Source of the DNA: Paracoccaceae bacterium
Lineage (GTDB): Bacteria > Pseudomonadota > Alphaproteobacteria > Rhodobacterales > Rhodobacteraceae
Direction: 5' to 3'
Assembly (NCBI GenBank): GCA_014872815.1
Contig: WKFK01000015.1
Span: 434,001-498,000 of the forward strand
Length of the DNA stretch: 64,000 nt
Made by a program: the position numbers and the translations under genes
Shown here: positions 1 to 7,917 of the stretch, piece after piece
Numbering within the stretch: position 1 is the stretch's first letter
Layout of the letters: each line of letters opens with the position of its first letter
Notes under the pieces: model-generated
What the model saw: the letters and a program-made list of their open reading frames with translations, nothing else
Databases searched by the model: none
What the model was told of the DNA's origin: nothing

Positions 1-123
1 CACGTGCAGGCGGAACTGGCGCAAAAGCTGGAAGCCTGGCTGGTGAGCGACCGCGCCAAAGAATTGATCGACGGCTACACATTGAAAGGTGGCCGTCTGT
101 TTATCTTCAACGCGGAACAGTAA
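1..123 (+). CDS. C-terminal end of a probable tungstate ABC transporter substrate-binding protein (partial)
   Basis: Only the last 40 codons are in the window, read in frame from base 1 to a TAA stop. The end, with a helix around VSDRAKELIDGY followed by GGRLFIFNAEQ, resembles the C-terminus of TupA-type tungstate-binding periplasmic proteins, which typically close with a G-x-x-LF-x-PNA motif. The family would deliver tungstate or molybdate to a TupBC importer. The formate dehydrogenase a few kilobases downstream needs a Mo- or W-bis-MGD cofactor, so the neighbourhood fits. The call rests on a short tail and could be another periplasmic binding protein. Confidence 0.5.
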   Translation, partial: HVQAELAQKLEAWLVSDRAKELIDGYTLKGGRLFIFNAEQ

Positions 124-130
124 ACGCGTT

Positions 131-163
131 GGTGCACGTCACTCGTCTGGGGTGACGTGCACC
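131..163. terminator. Perfect 11-bp hairpin at the convergent gene ends, probable bidirectional terminator
   Basis: GGTGCACGTCA (131-141) is exactly complementary to TGACGTGCACC (153-163) with an 11-nt loop. It sits 7 nt past the stop of the rightward partial gene and contains the last codons of the leftward DUF6505 gene. There is no clear T-run on either side, so it may act as an mRNA 3'-end stabiliser or a weak terminator. Confidence 0.5.
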
Positions 164-618
164 GCAAATTGCTCCAACTCGGCTTCTGCTGGCGCAATAC
201 TGCGGAATTGCTCTTTTACACCGGCGTCGGTGAGTTCCCGAGCCACGGTCAGAAGCGTGTTGGCCTCATGTTCGGCGCAGAGATCCGCCATATGGGAAAT
301 CTCTTCAGCCGCCACCGGACGCGCAGCCTCCAACGAAGGCGCGCCGTAAACATCCACAAAATGCTGAGCGAGCGCGTCGGTGAGGGCTTCGACCTCTGCC
401 GGCTCGATTGTGGTCACCGCGACAAAGGTCACGCGGCCAAAGGTCTCCACACCCAGCCAGCCATTGGCAAAAGCCTGACGTGCCTTGCCGGTCAGATCCG
501 CCTCGGACCAGTTGGAAAACTCAAACCCGCCGCTGATCGCCCATTCGCCGGTGCGGGCCGGGTTGAAGTAGACCCGTTGGTCGCTTTCATCAAAGTGGAT
601 CGCACGTGCCAGAAGCAT
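139..618 (-). CDS. DUF6505 family protein
   Basis: This 159-residue soluble protein has no signal peptide or membrane segment. It starts MLLARAIHF and has a short N-terminal strand-rich part (RVYFNPARTGEWAISGGFEF) followed by acidic helices. I recognise it as the DUF6505 type that accompanies mrp and a biotin/lipoate ligase-like gene in Rhodobacterales. The ATG at 618 overlaps the TGA of the upstream gene in an ATGA, which fixes the start and indicates translational coupling. No biochemical function is known to me. Its conserved place in the mrp operon suggests a link to Fe-S or cofactor assembly, which is inference only. Confidence 0.75.
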   Translation of the reverse strand: MLLARAIHFDESDQRVYFNPARTGEWAISGGFEFSNWSEADLTGKARQAFANGWLGVETFGRVTFVAVTTIEPAEVEALTDALAQHFVDVYGAPSLEAARPVAAEEISHMADLCAEHEANTLLTVARELTDAGVKEQFRSIAPAEAELEQFAVHVTPDE

Positions 619-1343
619 CAGCTGTCTCCTTCCAAAAGGCGGCTCAGGGGCAGCAGGCGGGTGTCTTCGCCGCTGCGCAGGAGCGCGCCAAAGTGTTCGT
701 CTGTGCCAACAAAGGTGCCAGCTTCTGTGTCCTCGCCAAAGGTCCACTCGACTTCTTCGCCGAGGTTATGCGCGAGGCCGCGCCATTCGGTGTTGAGCGG
801 TTTAAGCCCCTCGTCTTCCATGCGGTTGACCCAGACCAAAGTATGCCGCACCCAAGCGCCCAAAAGCGTGTCAGGGGTGACGTCCACACAGCCTTCCTCA
901 TAGAGCGCGGTTTGGTCTGGCGTGGCACCGGGCGTTTCTGCATCCATCGGGATCAGTGGCAGTTCCAACCCCACGACCAGCCAATCGGGCACTTCGCTCG
1001 CCTCCTGTGTGGAGGCCGCCACGCGCATCCGTCCACAGCGCGCGCCGTTGACCAAGATGCCACCGGGCCAGTCGAGATGTACCGCGACCTCGGGTGGGGC
1101 CAATGCGCCAAGGGCGTTTTGAAAGCCAATGGCGCAGCTGATCAGCACGGGCATCGCCTCTGTCAAAGGCACTTCAGGTGCAAAGACGATGGCGGCGCGC
1201 AGTTGATCGGCAGCAAGGTTGTAGACCACGAGCCCCGCGTCACATCCCATGATCGCTTGAGTCTTGGCCTTGGCAAAAGGGTCCGCGCTGCCACTCAGCG
1301 CAAGCCCGTCAAAAAGCGGCGGGAATTGCGGGGTGTCACTCAT
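618..1343 (-). CDS. Biotin/lipoate protein ligase-like protein (DUF4444-type C-terminus)
   Basis: 241 residues. The body (residues about 30-150) has the alternating strands of a biotin/lipoate A/B ligase fold, including HLDWPGGILVNGARCGRMRV, where ligases carry the K-x-G-G strand. The C-terminal part (HTLVWVNRMEDEGLKPLNTEW) looks like the DUF4444 extension. Both ends are coupled by ATGA overlaps, to mrp upstream and to the DUF6505 gene downstream, so the three proteins are probably made together. The canonical lipoate-ligase lysine motif is not obvious. The protein may bind rather than ligate its cofactor, and its true substrate is unknown. Confidence 0.65.
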   Translation of the reverse strand: MSDTPQFPPLFDGLALSGSADPFAKAKTQAIMGCDAGLVVYNLAADQLRAAIVFAPEVPLTEAMPVLISCAIGFQNALGALAPPEVAVHLDWPGGILVNGARCGRMRVAASTQEASEVPDWLVVGLELPLIPMDAETPGATPDQTALYEEGCVDVTPDTLLGAWVRHTLVWVNRMEDEGLKPLNTEWRGLAHNLGEEVEWTFGEDTEAGTFVGTDEHFGALLRSGEDTRLLPLSRLLEGDS

Positions 1344-2404
1344 GCGTTGCCGTCCTCGATCAGGCGACGGGCGAGGGCGCGGAAGGACTGCGCTTGTGAG
1401 CTTTCCGGCTTGGAAACCACAATCGGCGCGCCACCATCCGCTGCGACACGGATGTCCAGTGCCAGCGGGATTTCTGCCAAGAGCGGCACACCAAGTTTCT
1501 CGGCTTCGGCGGCCACACCACCATGGCCAAAGACATGTTCTTCGTGGCCACATTGCGAGCAGATGTGGGTGCTCATGTTTTCGATCATGCCCACGATTGG
1601 CGTGCCGAGCTTCTCAAACATGTTGATGCCCTTGCGGGCATCCAACAGCGCGATGTCTTGTGGCGTGGACACCACCAAGGCTCCGGTCAGCTCGGCTTTT
1701 TGGGCGAGGGTCATCTGCACGTCGCCGGTGCCCGGTGGCAGATCGACGATCAGCACATCCAGTGCCCCCCATTGCACCTGATTGAGCATCTGCTGCAACG
1801 CGCCCATCAGCATTGGGCCACGCCAAACCACGGCCTCTTCTTCGCGGGTCATGAGGCCAATCGACATCATGGTCACACCGTGGTTGCGCATTGGTAGGAT
1901 GGTTTTGCCATCGGGGCTTGAAGGACGCCCGGAAACGCCCAGCATACGAGGCTGAGAGGGGCCATAAACGTCTGCATCAAGCAGGCCTACGCGACGGCCT
2001 TCTGCGGCCAGAGCGGCGGCGAGGTTGGCAGAAACGGTGGATTTGCCGACGCCGCCTTTGCCCGACGCTACGGCGAGAATGCGGTCGATACCGGGGATTT
2101 TTTGTGGGCCTTGGGGCTCTGCCGGGCGAGAGCCCTTGAGGTCGGGCGGCGGTTTGGATGCGGCGTGTGCGGTCATCACGATGGAGACGCTCTCCACGCC
2201 CTCCAGCGCGTTCAGTTTGTCTTCGATCTCGACCTTCATTGGCTGCATTGCCTGCGCGCGGGCCGGGTCGATTTCCAGCACAAAGCGGACTTCGCCGCCG
2301 TCCACGTTCAGCGCGCGGACCATGCCGGAGGCCACCAGATCAGAGCCAGAGGCAGGGTCGGTGAAACCTTTGAGAACGTTCAGAATATCGTCGCGGTTTG
2401 CCAT
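1340..2404 (-). CDS. mrp: Mrp/ApbC-type Fe-S cluster carrier ATPase
   Basis: 354 residues, normal for a bacterial Mrp/NBP35 homologue. An N-terminal MIP18-like (DUF59) domain covers residues 1-80. It is followed by a P-loop NTPase with the deviant Walker A SGKGGVGKS (114-122), a switch DADVYGPSQP, a Walker B DLPPGTGD, and a C-x-x-C pair in HICSQCGHE that binds the bridging [4Fe-4S] cluster in the family. Members hold and transfer Fe-S clusters to apo-proteins in the cytosol. It lies one base from the DUF6494 gene and overlaps the ligase-like gene by 4 nt. The neighbouring formate dehydrogenase and polyferredoxin are plausible clients, but no direct link is visible. Confidence 0.93.
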   Translation of the reverse strand: MANRDDILNVLKGFTDPASGSDLVASGMVRALNVDGGEVRFVLEIDPARAQAMQPMKVEIEDKLNALEGVESVSIVMTAHAASKPPPDLKGSRPAEPQGPQKIPGIDRILAVASGKGGVGKSTVSANLAAALAAEGRRVGLLDADVYGPSQPRMLGVSGRPSSPDGKTILPMRNHGVTMMSIGLMTREEEAVVWRGPMLMGALQQMLNQVQWGALDVLIVDLPPGTGDVQMTLAQKAELTGALVVSTPQDIALLDARKGINMFEKLGTPIVGMIENMSTHICSQCGHEEHVFGHGGVAAEAEKLGVPLLAEIPLALDIRVAADGGAPIVVSKPESSQAQSFRALARRLIEDGNA

Positions 2405-2605
2405 TTAGCCACGCCCTTTGATCTGACCGGTGACAACATGCTCCACGTCGAGGCCATCAATGGTCAGTACCATTTTGGCGGTGAACTCTTTGCCGTCGGT
2501 GGCCTCGGCCCCGGCGTTGCGCATGGCGTCCTCAATGGCTTGCTGGCTGGTCACACCAACCTGCTTGAGGAACTTGCGCATGCTCATATTAAAATCTTCG
2601 CTCAT
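2405..2605 (-). CDS. DUF6494 family small protein
   Basis: 66 residues, first gene of the leftward mrp operon. It begins MSEDFNMSMRKFLKQVGVTS, continues with a helix (QQAIEDAMRNA) and ends with two strands (AKMVLTIDGLDVEHVVTGQI). I recognise it as the DUF6494 type usually found just upstream of mrp in Rhodobacterales. Its stop abuts the mrp ATG (2404), so the two are co-translated. A ribosome-binding site (GGAAAT) lies just upstream of the ATG at 2605. Function unknown. A small helper or regulator of Mrp is the simplest guess. Confidence 0.8.
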   Translation of the reverse strand: MSEDFNMSMRKFLKQVGVTSQQAIEDAMRNAGAEATDGKEFTAKMVLTIDGLDVEHVVTGQIKGRG

Positions 2606-2684
2606 AGGTGGATTTCCTTCTGCCTAGGGCATTCTACTTGTGGCCATGTTGACGCAAGCTGCGGCGCAGGCCTAGGTTTGTGTC

Positions 2685-3443
2685 ATGGATTTTTTTCGGT
2701 TTTTGATCGGTTTTTTGGCTGTGGCCGTCGCTGGCGTTGCCGCGGGTCCAGCTGTGTCGCAAAGCAAGACCACCACGTTGTTGGTCGTGCCGGAGGTGCA
2801 AGATACAGGTGTTGTCAAATTCATGCTGCCGCGCTTCACCCTGAAGCACGGCGTGCGGGTGACTGTGGTTGACGAAGGCGACGCTTCCGGGAGCCTGATT
2901 GCAGATGGCGACACGGTGGTGTTTTCGCGTGGCGGCACCAACTACGGCCTGACAGTGCATGACATGGACGATCCGCATATGGCCACTTTGGCCGCCTGGA
3001 TGACCGGCGATGTCGGTCGGCGCACCATCCTGAGCTTCAAGAAAGACGGCCAAGCGGTCTTTGAAGCGCCGGTTGTGGTGGCGGAGGCTGAAGAGGCGGT
3101 CGAACTGGAGGGCGACGCGGCGCGCGGGGCGGATTTGGCTCTGAGCGCCTGTGGTCGCTGCCATGTGGTGGGGGAGGTTAACCGGATGAACGGCATTGGC
3201 TCCACGCCCAGCTTTGCGGTGCTGCGCAGCTTGGATGATTGGTTGGAACGGTTTCTGGCGTTCTATGCGCTGAACCCGCATCCGTCTTTCACCATCATTC
3301 CGGATGTGACCGAGCCGTTTGACGAAACCCGGCCGTCCCCGATAAGCCCTGTCACCTTGACGCTGGAGGAGCTGGAGAACATCGTGGCCTACACCGCAAC
3401 CGTGGATCCGGCAGATTTGGGGTCGCCCATCGCGCATCAGTGA
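2685..3443 (+). CDS. Secreted mono-haem cytochrome c-like protein
   Basis: 252 residues. An N-terminal signal peptide (FFRFLIGFLAVAVAGVAAG, cleavage near AVSQ-S) leads into about 110 residues of strand-rich sequence of no recognised family. A C-terminal cytochrome c domain follows, with one C-x-x-C-H haem site (C156, C159, H160: CGRCH). No distal methionine is obvious, and a short cytochrome domain ends in EELENIVAYTATVDP. It faces the leftward polyferredoxin gene and their ends overlap by 7 nt. A periplasmic redox role, perhaps with the nearby formate dehydrogenase, is inferred from position only. Confidence 0.75.
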   Translation: MDFFRFLIGFLAVAVAGVAAGPAVSQSKTTTLLVVPEVQDTGVVKFMLPRFTLKHGVRVTVVDEGDASGSLIADGDTVVFSRGGTNYGLTVHDMDDPHMATLAAWMTGDVGRRTILSFKKDGQAVFEAPVVVAEAEEAVELEGDAARGADLALSACGRCHVVGEVNRMNGIGSTPSFAVLRSLDDWLERFLAFYALNPHPSFTIIPDVTEPFDETRPSPISPVTLTLEELENIVAYTATVDPADLGSPIAHQ

Positions 3444-5410
3444 TCCCGGCGTTTGCTGAAGTAGTCTTCCGAGGTACGCACCTTGGGGCGTTCGCCACCC
3501 GCCAACGGGTTGTTTTCCCGGTGGAACTGGGCGTTCACGCGACAGTCATCACACATGCGGATCATGCGGGCTGCGTCAGAGGTGGCAAACATCGCATGTT
3601 TGCCTTCCAGCTTCTCGACAATGCGCTCAATGGTGGATTTCACCCCAAATGGCGTGCCGCATTCGACACATTCAAATGGCTCTTCTTCGTGCACCACCTG
3701 TTGTGACAGCGCGGCGTCGGAGGTGTTGAATTGAGGCACCAATGAGATCGCGTTTTCGGGGCAGACATGGGTGCACAGACCACATTGCAGACAGGCGTCT
3801 TCCTGAAAGCGCAGCTGTGGCTTGTCCGGGTTGTCGCCCAAGGCCCCGGCGGGGCAGAGTGAGGCACAGGAGAGGCAGAGCGTGCAGGCGTCTTTGTTGA
3901 CCAGCACTGCGCCGTATGGGGCGTTTTCCGGCAGGGGGAGAGGCTCGGCCTGCTCACCGCGCAGCGCTTTGACAGCGAGACGTGTGACCTGACGGCGGTT
4001 GCCGAGGGGCAGCACTGGAGGAATGTCACCAAGACTGCTGGTGGCGCTGTAGAGCGCATCGCAGAGCGCGGACGGCTCTTGTGGGTCTAGAATACGCAGG
4101 GCGTCGTTGTCGCCGCTCAGCGCTTGGGCCAGCAGAAGCTCACTGTCGAGCGCGCCGCGATCTGTGGTGGGCGCGGCAAGCACGTCGACACCGACAAAGC
4201 CGCTTGAGAGCGCAGCCAGCATTTCGGCGTGGCCAAAGCCGCTGACACGCTCTAGGTCCAGTGGGATCACTTTGGCGGGCAGGCCGCGATCATGGCGGGC
4301 GGCCAGTGCGATCAGTTCTGCGCCAAATGCGCGGTCGTGCACCAAAAGCCGCGGCGCTTCGCCACCTGCGCTACGGTAAGCTTCTGCCATGGCATTGATA
4401 CGGGCAAATAGCGCGCTGACCGGCGGGTCGTCATAGGTGATGGCCTCGGATGGGCAGAGCGCCGCGCAGGACCCGCACCCAGCGCAGATGTTGGGATCAA
4501 TGTCGATGTGGTCGCCCGCGGGCCGGATGGCAGAGGTAGGACAGACGTCCAGACATTTGGAGCACCCCGCCTGTTCGGCGCGGGAGTGGGCACAGATGCT
4601 GGGCTCCAGTGCCAGGTAGAGCGGCTTCTCAAAGGTGCCGACCAGATGGGAGGCTTCGAGGATGGCGGCGTGGGTGGCCGGCAGGCTTTTGGGATCGGCC
4701 AGCAGATAGCCTTCGCGTTTCTCCGGCGCTGGGAAGAGCGGTGTCTCACCGCGTAGGTCGAGCAGGATATCACAGGTGGTTTTGGCGCCATCGCGCGGTT
4801 CGCCAAAAATTGCGGGGCCTCGGGTTGATGAGTCCACCTGTTGCAGCGCGTCGATTTCAATCGAAAAGTTGCCCAACGCCCCGGAGGCTTTTTTCAAGTG
4901 ACCTGCCACCACGTCAAAGTCGTGATCCTCCGGGGCGTCTGAGCCTGGCGCGAGGAGAACGGTGACGCTCAGGAAGTCTTTCAACTGACGTGCAGCGGTG
5001 AGGGCGACCTCTTCTGGGCCCACAATCAGGCAGAGCCCTTCAGAGGTGATGTCAAAGGTTTTGGTGGCCGGGGGGACCCGCAAACCGTCCGCCAGAAGCG
5101 CGGTAGCCTTGGGGCCAGCTTTAGTGCCCTCATCCGACCAAACCGCGCGATCCCGCAGGTCGACAAAGGTCGGTTCGGGAAGGGACAATTCGTCCGCCAG
5201 TTCCGCAAAGAAGGTCCGTTCCTGCGTGCAAGTGACACAGGTCGTTGATGGGTCTTCAGCCGACTGCAAAAGCCGTGCGGCGGTTTGCACTTCTGTTGCG
5301 CCAAGGGGGGTGTTCACTTTGGAGCATTTCACGGTGCCAACAGAGTCGAAGGCCTCTGTGTCCAATGAAGAAATTTCAGAACAGTCACACAAAATCAATG
5401 TCTTAGACAT
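3437..5410 (-). CDS. Large 4Fe-4S polyferredoxin associated with formate dehydrogenase
   Basis: 657 residues, cytosolic (no signal peptide). It contains two bacterial-type 2[4Fe-4S] ferredoxin modules, one near residues 282-325 (CSKCLDVCP, CAGCGSCAALCP) and one near 506-560 (CTLCLSCASLCP, CLQCGLCTHVCP). A C-terminal C-x-x-C pair set near 583-635 (CVECGTPFG, CDDCRVNAQFH) could hold zinc or another cluster. The strong site GGGGAGGAAATC precedes the ATG at 5410. It is divergent from the fdh operon. In this bacterial group a protein of this design regularly neighbours fdh genes. It probably handles electrons on the cytosolic side or helps cofactor assembly, but its partner is not shown by the sequence. 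Confidence 0.8.
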   Translation of the reverse strand: MSKTLILCDCSEISSLDTEAFDSVGTVKCSKVNTPLGATEVQTAARLLQSAEDPSTTCVTCTQERTFFAELADELSLPEPTFVDLRDRAVWSDEGTKAGPKATALLADGLRVPPATKTFDITSEGLCLIVGPEEVALTAARQLKDFLSVTVLLAPGSDAPEDHDFDVVAGHLKKASGALGNFSIEIDALQQVDSSTRGPAIFGEPRDGAKTTCDILLDLRGETPLFPAPEKREGYLLADPKSLPATHAAILEASHLVGTFEKPLYLALEPSICAHSRAEQAGCSKCLDVCPTSAIRPAGDHIDIDPNICAGCGSCAALCPSEAITYDDPPVSALFARINAMAEAYRSAGGEAPRLLVHDRAFGAELIALAARHDRGLPAKVIPLDLERVSGFGHAEMLAALSSGFVGVDVLAAPTTDRGALDSELLLAQALSGDNDALRILDPQEPSALCDALYSATSSLGDIPPVLPLGNRRQVTRLAVKALRGEQAEPLPLPENAPYGAVLVNKDACTLCLSCASLCPAGALGDNPDKPQLRFQEDACLQCGLCTHVCPENAISLVPQFNTSDAALSQQVVHEEEPFECVECGTPFGVKSTIERIVEKLEGKHAMFATSDAARMIRMCDDCRVNAQFHRENNPLAGGERPKVRTSEDYFSKRRDH

Positions 5411-5618
5411 GATTTCCTCCCCAAGGTTGACCCGTCGCCAGGTCGTAGATTTGCGTCAGAAATGCATGTTTCTGCTTCTGGGTAAAGCCCTCGGGCGGTT
5501 CCGAATCGGCAGATTCGCACGCCTCAAAAAACCAAGTGATTCTATTGGTTTTTAGGCGATATGGACAATCTGTCCGTGTGTGACCTGACGGCAGGTTGCG
5601 GTTGTCCAAAATGTCCAT
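5403..5618 (-). CDS. Possible small protein just upstream of the polyferredoxin (uncertain)
   Basis: An open frame of up to 71 codons ends in a TAA that overlaps the polyferredoxin start by 8 nt. Its translation ends (ITWFFEACESAD, HAFLTQIYDLATGQPW) in a protein-like way, with codon choice similar to neighbouring genes. No ribosome-binding site is visible before the ATG at 5618. The same bases carry an AT-rich inverted repeat. It could be a real leader gene or a chance open frame. I do not recognise a family. Confidence 0.28.
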   Translation of the reverse strand: MDILDNRNLPSGHTRTDCPYRLKTNRITWFFEACESADSEPPEGFTQKQKHAFLTQIYDLATGQPWGGNHV

Positions 5619-5741
5619 TTTTTTGCCCGAAATGCCCTGATTTTGCGTTTTCCTTTGGCAAGGCACAGGAAAGCGCCGACACTGATTGTGTCCACGAAAT
5701 TTTTTTACACGACTGCGTGGGCTCGGGAGGAAAACGACTTC
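5411..5741. promoter_or_regulatory. Divergent control region between polyferredoxin and fdh operon
   Basis: This 331-nt stretch separates two divergent transcription units and should hold both promoters. Visible structure: a 9-bp inverted repeat AAAAACCAA / TTGGTTTTT with a 9-nt loop near 5526-5553; a short dyad GGACA-ATC-TGTCC at 5563-5575; and two further TGTCC copies 9 bp apart at 5603 and 5612. I could not find a convincing -12/-24 (sigma-54) element or an FNR box. The fdh-side start is fixed by GGGAGG (5725-5730) before the ATG at 5742. Confidence 0.45.
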
Positions 5742-6299
5742 ATGCGCCAAGCGCCGGTATCATTGCCTTTGGGCATCGTGATCCGCAGAACGCCCTCGGC
5801 CAACCGCTGGGCGAAATTTGCGTGGCAAGCTGTCGGCGTGCTTCCGGGCGCGGCGCAGGCCGATTGGCGTGTCATGCGTGAAGAAGGTGACGCGGTAGAG
5901 TTTCACGCGGCAACAGTTCCGTTGGAGTTGTGGCATACCGACACCGAAGCTTACCTCACAACGTTAACCGCGCGGGTGCCGTCTATCGGCGTTGTCATGC
6001 GTGAGGCGGAAGAGGGTGACGCAGAGCGTCCCTATGAGGTGCTTCTTGCGACGGCCTCGGCGTATGAGTTTCAAGATTACGCCGACAGCGGCGAAGAGCT
6101 TTTGGAATTGGTGCCGATGCCGGAAGGTCTTGTCGCCTTCCTGCGCGATTTTGTCGAAGAGCACCACGAGGAAGAGACCTTTGTGAAACGTCGTCGCGAC
6201 AAGAAGCGCGTCGATTTGGAAGAAGATGGGCGCGGCGATGCGCGCATCTCCCAGTTGACGGACGTGTATCGCGCGCCGCGCTCCGGGAGGCCACATTGA
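5742..6299 (+). CDS. DUF3305 domain protein (formate dehydrogenase accessory)
   Basis: 185 residues, soluble. The start at 5742 follows GGGAGG by 11 nt and gives MRQAPVSLPLGIVIRRTPSANRW, typical of DUF3305 proteins. The middle has the conserved strand-helix segment ending AYEFQDYADSGEELLELVPMP, and the tail is basic (KRRRDKKR). It is the first gene of the fdh operon and overlaps the DUF3306 gene in an ATTGA. The DUF3305/DUF3306 pair regularly precedes TorD and formate dehydrogenase genes in Alpha- and Betaproteobacteria. Its molecular role is unknown; enzyme maturation is the usual inference. Confidence 0.8.
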   Translation: MRQAPVSLPLGIVIRRTPSANRWAKFAWQAVGVLPGAAQADWRVMREEGDAVEFHAATVPLELWHTDTEAYLTTLTARVPSIGVVMREAEEGDAERPYEVLLATASAYEFQDYADSGEELLELVPMPEGLVAFLRDFVEEHHEEETFVKRRRDKKRVDLEEDGRGDARISQLTDVYRAPRSGRPH

Positions 6300-6955
6300 G
6301 CCGGGGTGGGGATTTCTGGGCGCGCCGTAAGGCCGCCGTGGCGGCGGAAGCCGAAGCCGAGGTGCGTGCTGAGGAGCAGGCAGAGTTGGCCGAAGCCCAT
6401 GCCGAGCTGGCAGAGAAGTCTGACGCGGAGATTCTTGCAGAGTTGGATCTGCCCGATCCGGAGGAGATGCAGCAAGGCGACGACTTCTCCGTGTTTCTTG
6501 GCAAAGCGGTGCCGGAACGCATCCGGCGCAAGGCGTTGCGGAAGCTGTGGTTGACCAACCCTGTTTTGGCGAACGTCGACGAGTTGGTGGATTACGGCGA
6601 AGACTTCACGGACAGCGCCATGGCTGTTGAGGCGATTCAGACCACCTATCAGGTGGGTAAAGGCATGCTGGAGCATGTCAAAGAAATGGCGCGACAGGAA
6701 GAAGAGGCCAAAGCCTTGGCCGAAGGTCGCGTATCGCTGGACGAGTTTGAGGTGCAACCTGAGGCGGCGTTGGTTGAGGGTCCTGATGGGGACGAAGAGA
6801 CCGAAGTCGCGGAGGTTGCGCCAGAGGAGGTTGTGGCCGAAGCTGAGGCTCCAACTGAACCTATCCCAGATGCAGAGGTGCTCTCGGTTGCGCCACTGCG
6901 TCGCCGCATGCGGTTTGACTTTGCCGCATCAGAAACGACTGAAGAGAGGGCATAG
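6296..6955 (+). CDS. DUF3306 domain protein (formate dehydrogenase accessory)
   Basis: 219 residues beginning with a TTG codon at 6296 inside the overlapping ATTGA of the upstream stop. The first residues SRGGDFWARRKAAV match the W-x-R-R-K opening of DUF3306. A long Ala/Glu-rich helix follows, then the conserved block LWLTNPVLANVDELVDYGEDF (near residues 80-105), and a very acidic low-complexity tail of about 70 residues ending RRRMRFDFA. It pairs with the DUF3305 gene. Function unknown. The acidic tail suggests a protein-protein interaction role in assembling the dehydrogenase. Confidence 0.8.
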   Translation: MSRGGDFWARRKAAVAAEAEAEVRAEEQAELAEAHAELAEKSDAEILAELDLPDPEEMQQGDDFSVFLGKAVPERIRRKALRKLWLTNPVLANVDELVDYGEDFTDSAMAVEAIQTTYQVGKGMLEHVKEMARQEEEAKALAEGRVSLDEFEVQPEAALVEGPDGDEETEVAEVAPEEVVAEAEAPTEPIPDAEVLSVAPLRRRMRFDFAASETTEERA

Positions 6956-6957
6956 CG

Positions 6958-7566
6958 ATGAGCCAAGCCGTCACCGACACCCATGTTGCCGAAGAGGATC
7001 TGCTGCGTGCGGATCTATATGATTTTCTGGCTGCCTTATTGGCCAATCCGCCGAGCAAAGACTTGTTGAATCACGCCACTGCGCTCAGCGGGGATGACAG
7101 TGATCTCGGACAAGCGATCGCCACTTTGGCGCGAGTTGCGAAGGCCACAAATGCCAAAGCTGTAGAAAGCGAGTTCAATGCGCTGTTTATCGGTGTTGGC
7201 CGTGGCGAGCTCATGCCGTTTGCCTCATACTACCTGACTGGCTTTTTGAATGAAAAACCGCTGGCGACACTGCGTGCCGACATGGCGGCGCTGCGGATCA
7301 CGCGCGCACCAAATGTCTATGAGCCGGAAGACAACATCGCCAGCTTGCTGGAGATGATGGCGGGCATGATCCGTGGTCGTTTTGGGGATCCGGCGCCGCT
7401 GCAAAAGCAAAAGGACTTCTTCTTCACCCACATCGCTGCCTGGGCGGAGCACTTCTTCTCCGATCTGGAAGCGGCCCAGAATTCGGTGTTCTACGCGCCG
7501 GTGGGCACCGTGGGCAAAGCCTTTCTAGAGATTGAGACACAGGCGTTCCGCATGGGGGCGGACTAA
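6958..7566 (+). CDS. TorD/NarJ-family chaperone for formate dehydrogenase
   Basis: 202 residues, all-helical, no signal peptide. It carries the hallmarks of the TorD family: the motif EPEDNIASLLEMM (E-P-x-D-x-x-x-x-L-E-x-M) and the upstream FASYYLTGFLNEKPL. Such proteins bind the Tat signal and apo-form of molybdoenzymes in the cytosol and help insert bis-MGD before export. It starts 2 nt after the DUF3306 stop and precedes the Tat-signal genes, so its client is almost certainly the alpha subunit encoded at 7918-10812. Confidence 0.88.
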   Translation: MSQAVTDTHVAEEDLLRADLYDFLAALLANPPSKDLLNHATALSGDDSDLGQAIATLARVAKATNAKAVESEFNALFIGVGRGELMPFASYYLTGFLNEKPLATLRADMAALRITRAPNVYEPEDNIASLLEMMAGMIRGRFGDPAPLQKQKDFFFTHIAAWAEHFFSDLEAAQNSVFYAPVGTVGKAFLEIETQAFRMGAD

Positions 7567-7617
7567 ACGTCGATTGTAACCGTCGGACCCCAACCGACCC
7601 ACAACAAGGAGCTCGCC

Positions 7618-7809
7618 ATGAGCAAGCCAGAGGAAAAAGGTGCCAGCCGGCGCGATTTTCTGAAGCTCGCAACAGCAGCAGCCCCGGCAGCCGCAGCAGT
7701 GGTTGCCATGTCGCCTGATGCGGCAGAGGCCCAGCCTGCTGATCTGTCCCGCACAGAGATGCAGGACACCGCGCATACCCGCGCGTATCTCGACAGCGCC
7801 CGGTTCTAA
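7618..7809 (+). CDS. Small Tat-signal protein of formate dehydrogenase regions
   Basis: 63 residues, nearly all of them a twin-arginine signal: ASRRDFLKLATAAAPAAAA, followed by a short mature stretch to ARF. This is the type named 'formate dehydrogenase region TAT target' (TIGR02811), found just before fdh alpha-subunit genes. AAGGAG precedes the ATG. The mature part is only about 25 residues, so it may act as a Tat-delivered tether or a decoy for the TorD chaperone. This is inference, as no role has been shown to my knowledge. Confidence 0.85.
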   Translation: MSKPEEKGASRRDFLKLATAAAPAAAAVVAMSPDAAEAQPADLSRTEMQDTAHTRAYLDSARF

Positions 7810-7830
7810 TCGGACGTTATCACCCCGCCC

Positions 7831-7863
7831 CTGGCCACCGGTTGCGTGACGCCCACCGGTCAG
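7831..7863. promoter_or_regulatory. Weak hairpin before the fdh alpha gene
   Basis: Two ACCGGT copies (7837-7842 and 7855-7860) can pair across a 12-nt loop, extended by CTG/CAG outside a 3-nt bulge. It lies in the 108-nt gap between the small Tat gene and the alpha subunit. It could tune expression between them. No T-run follows, so it is not a clear terminator. Confidence 0.3.
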
Positions 7864-7917
7864 GATTTGAGACTAACCTAGCCAGTTCCGAGAAACGGGA
7901 CAGCAAGGGAGGAAAGA

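Noticed and set aside
5411-5741. A sigma-54 (-12/-24) promoter for the fdh operon
   Set aside because: TGGCA at 5656 lacks a correctly spaced GC element. The nearby NtrC-like regulator also lacks GAFTGA, so sigma-54 control is not supported.
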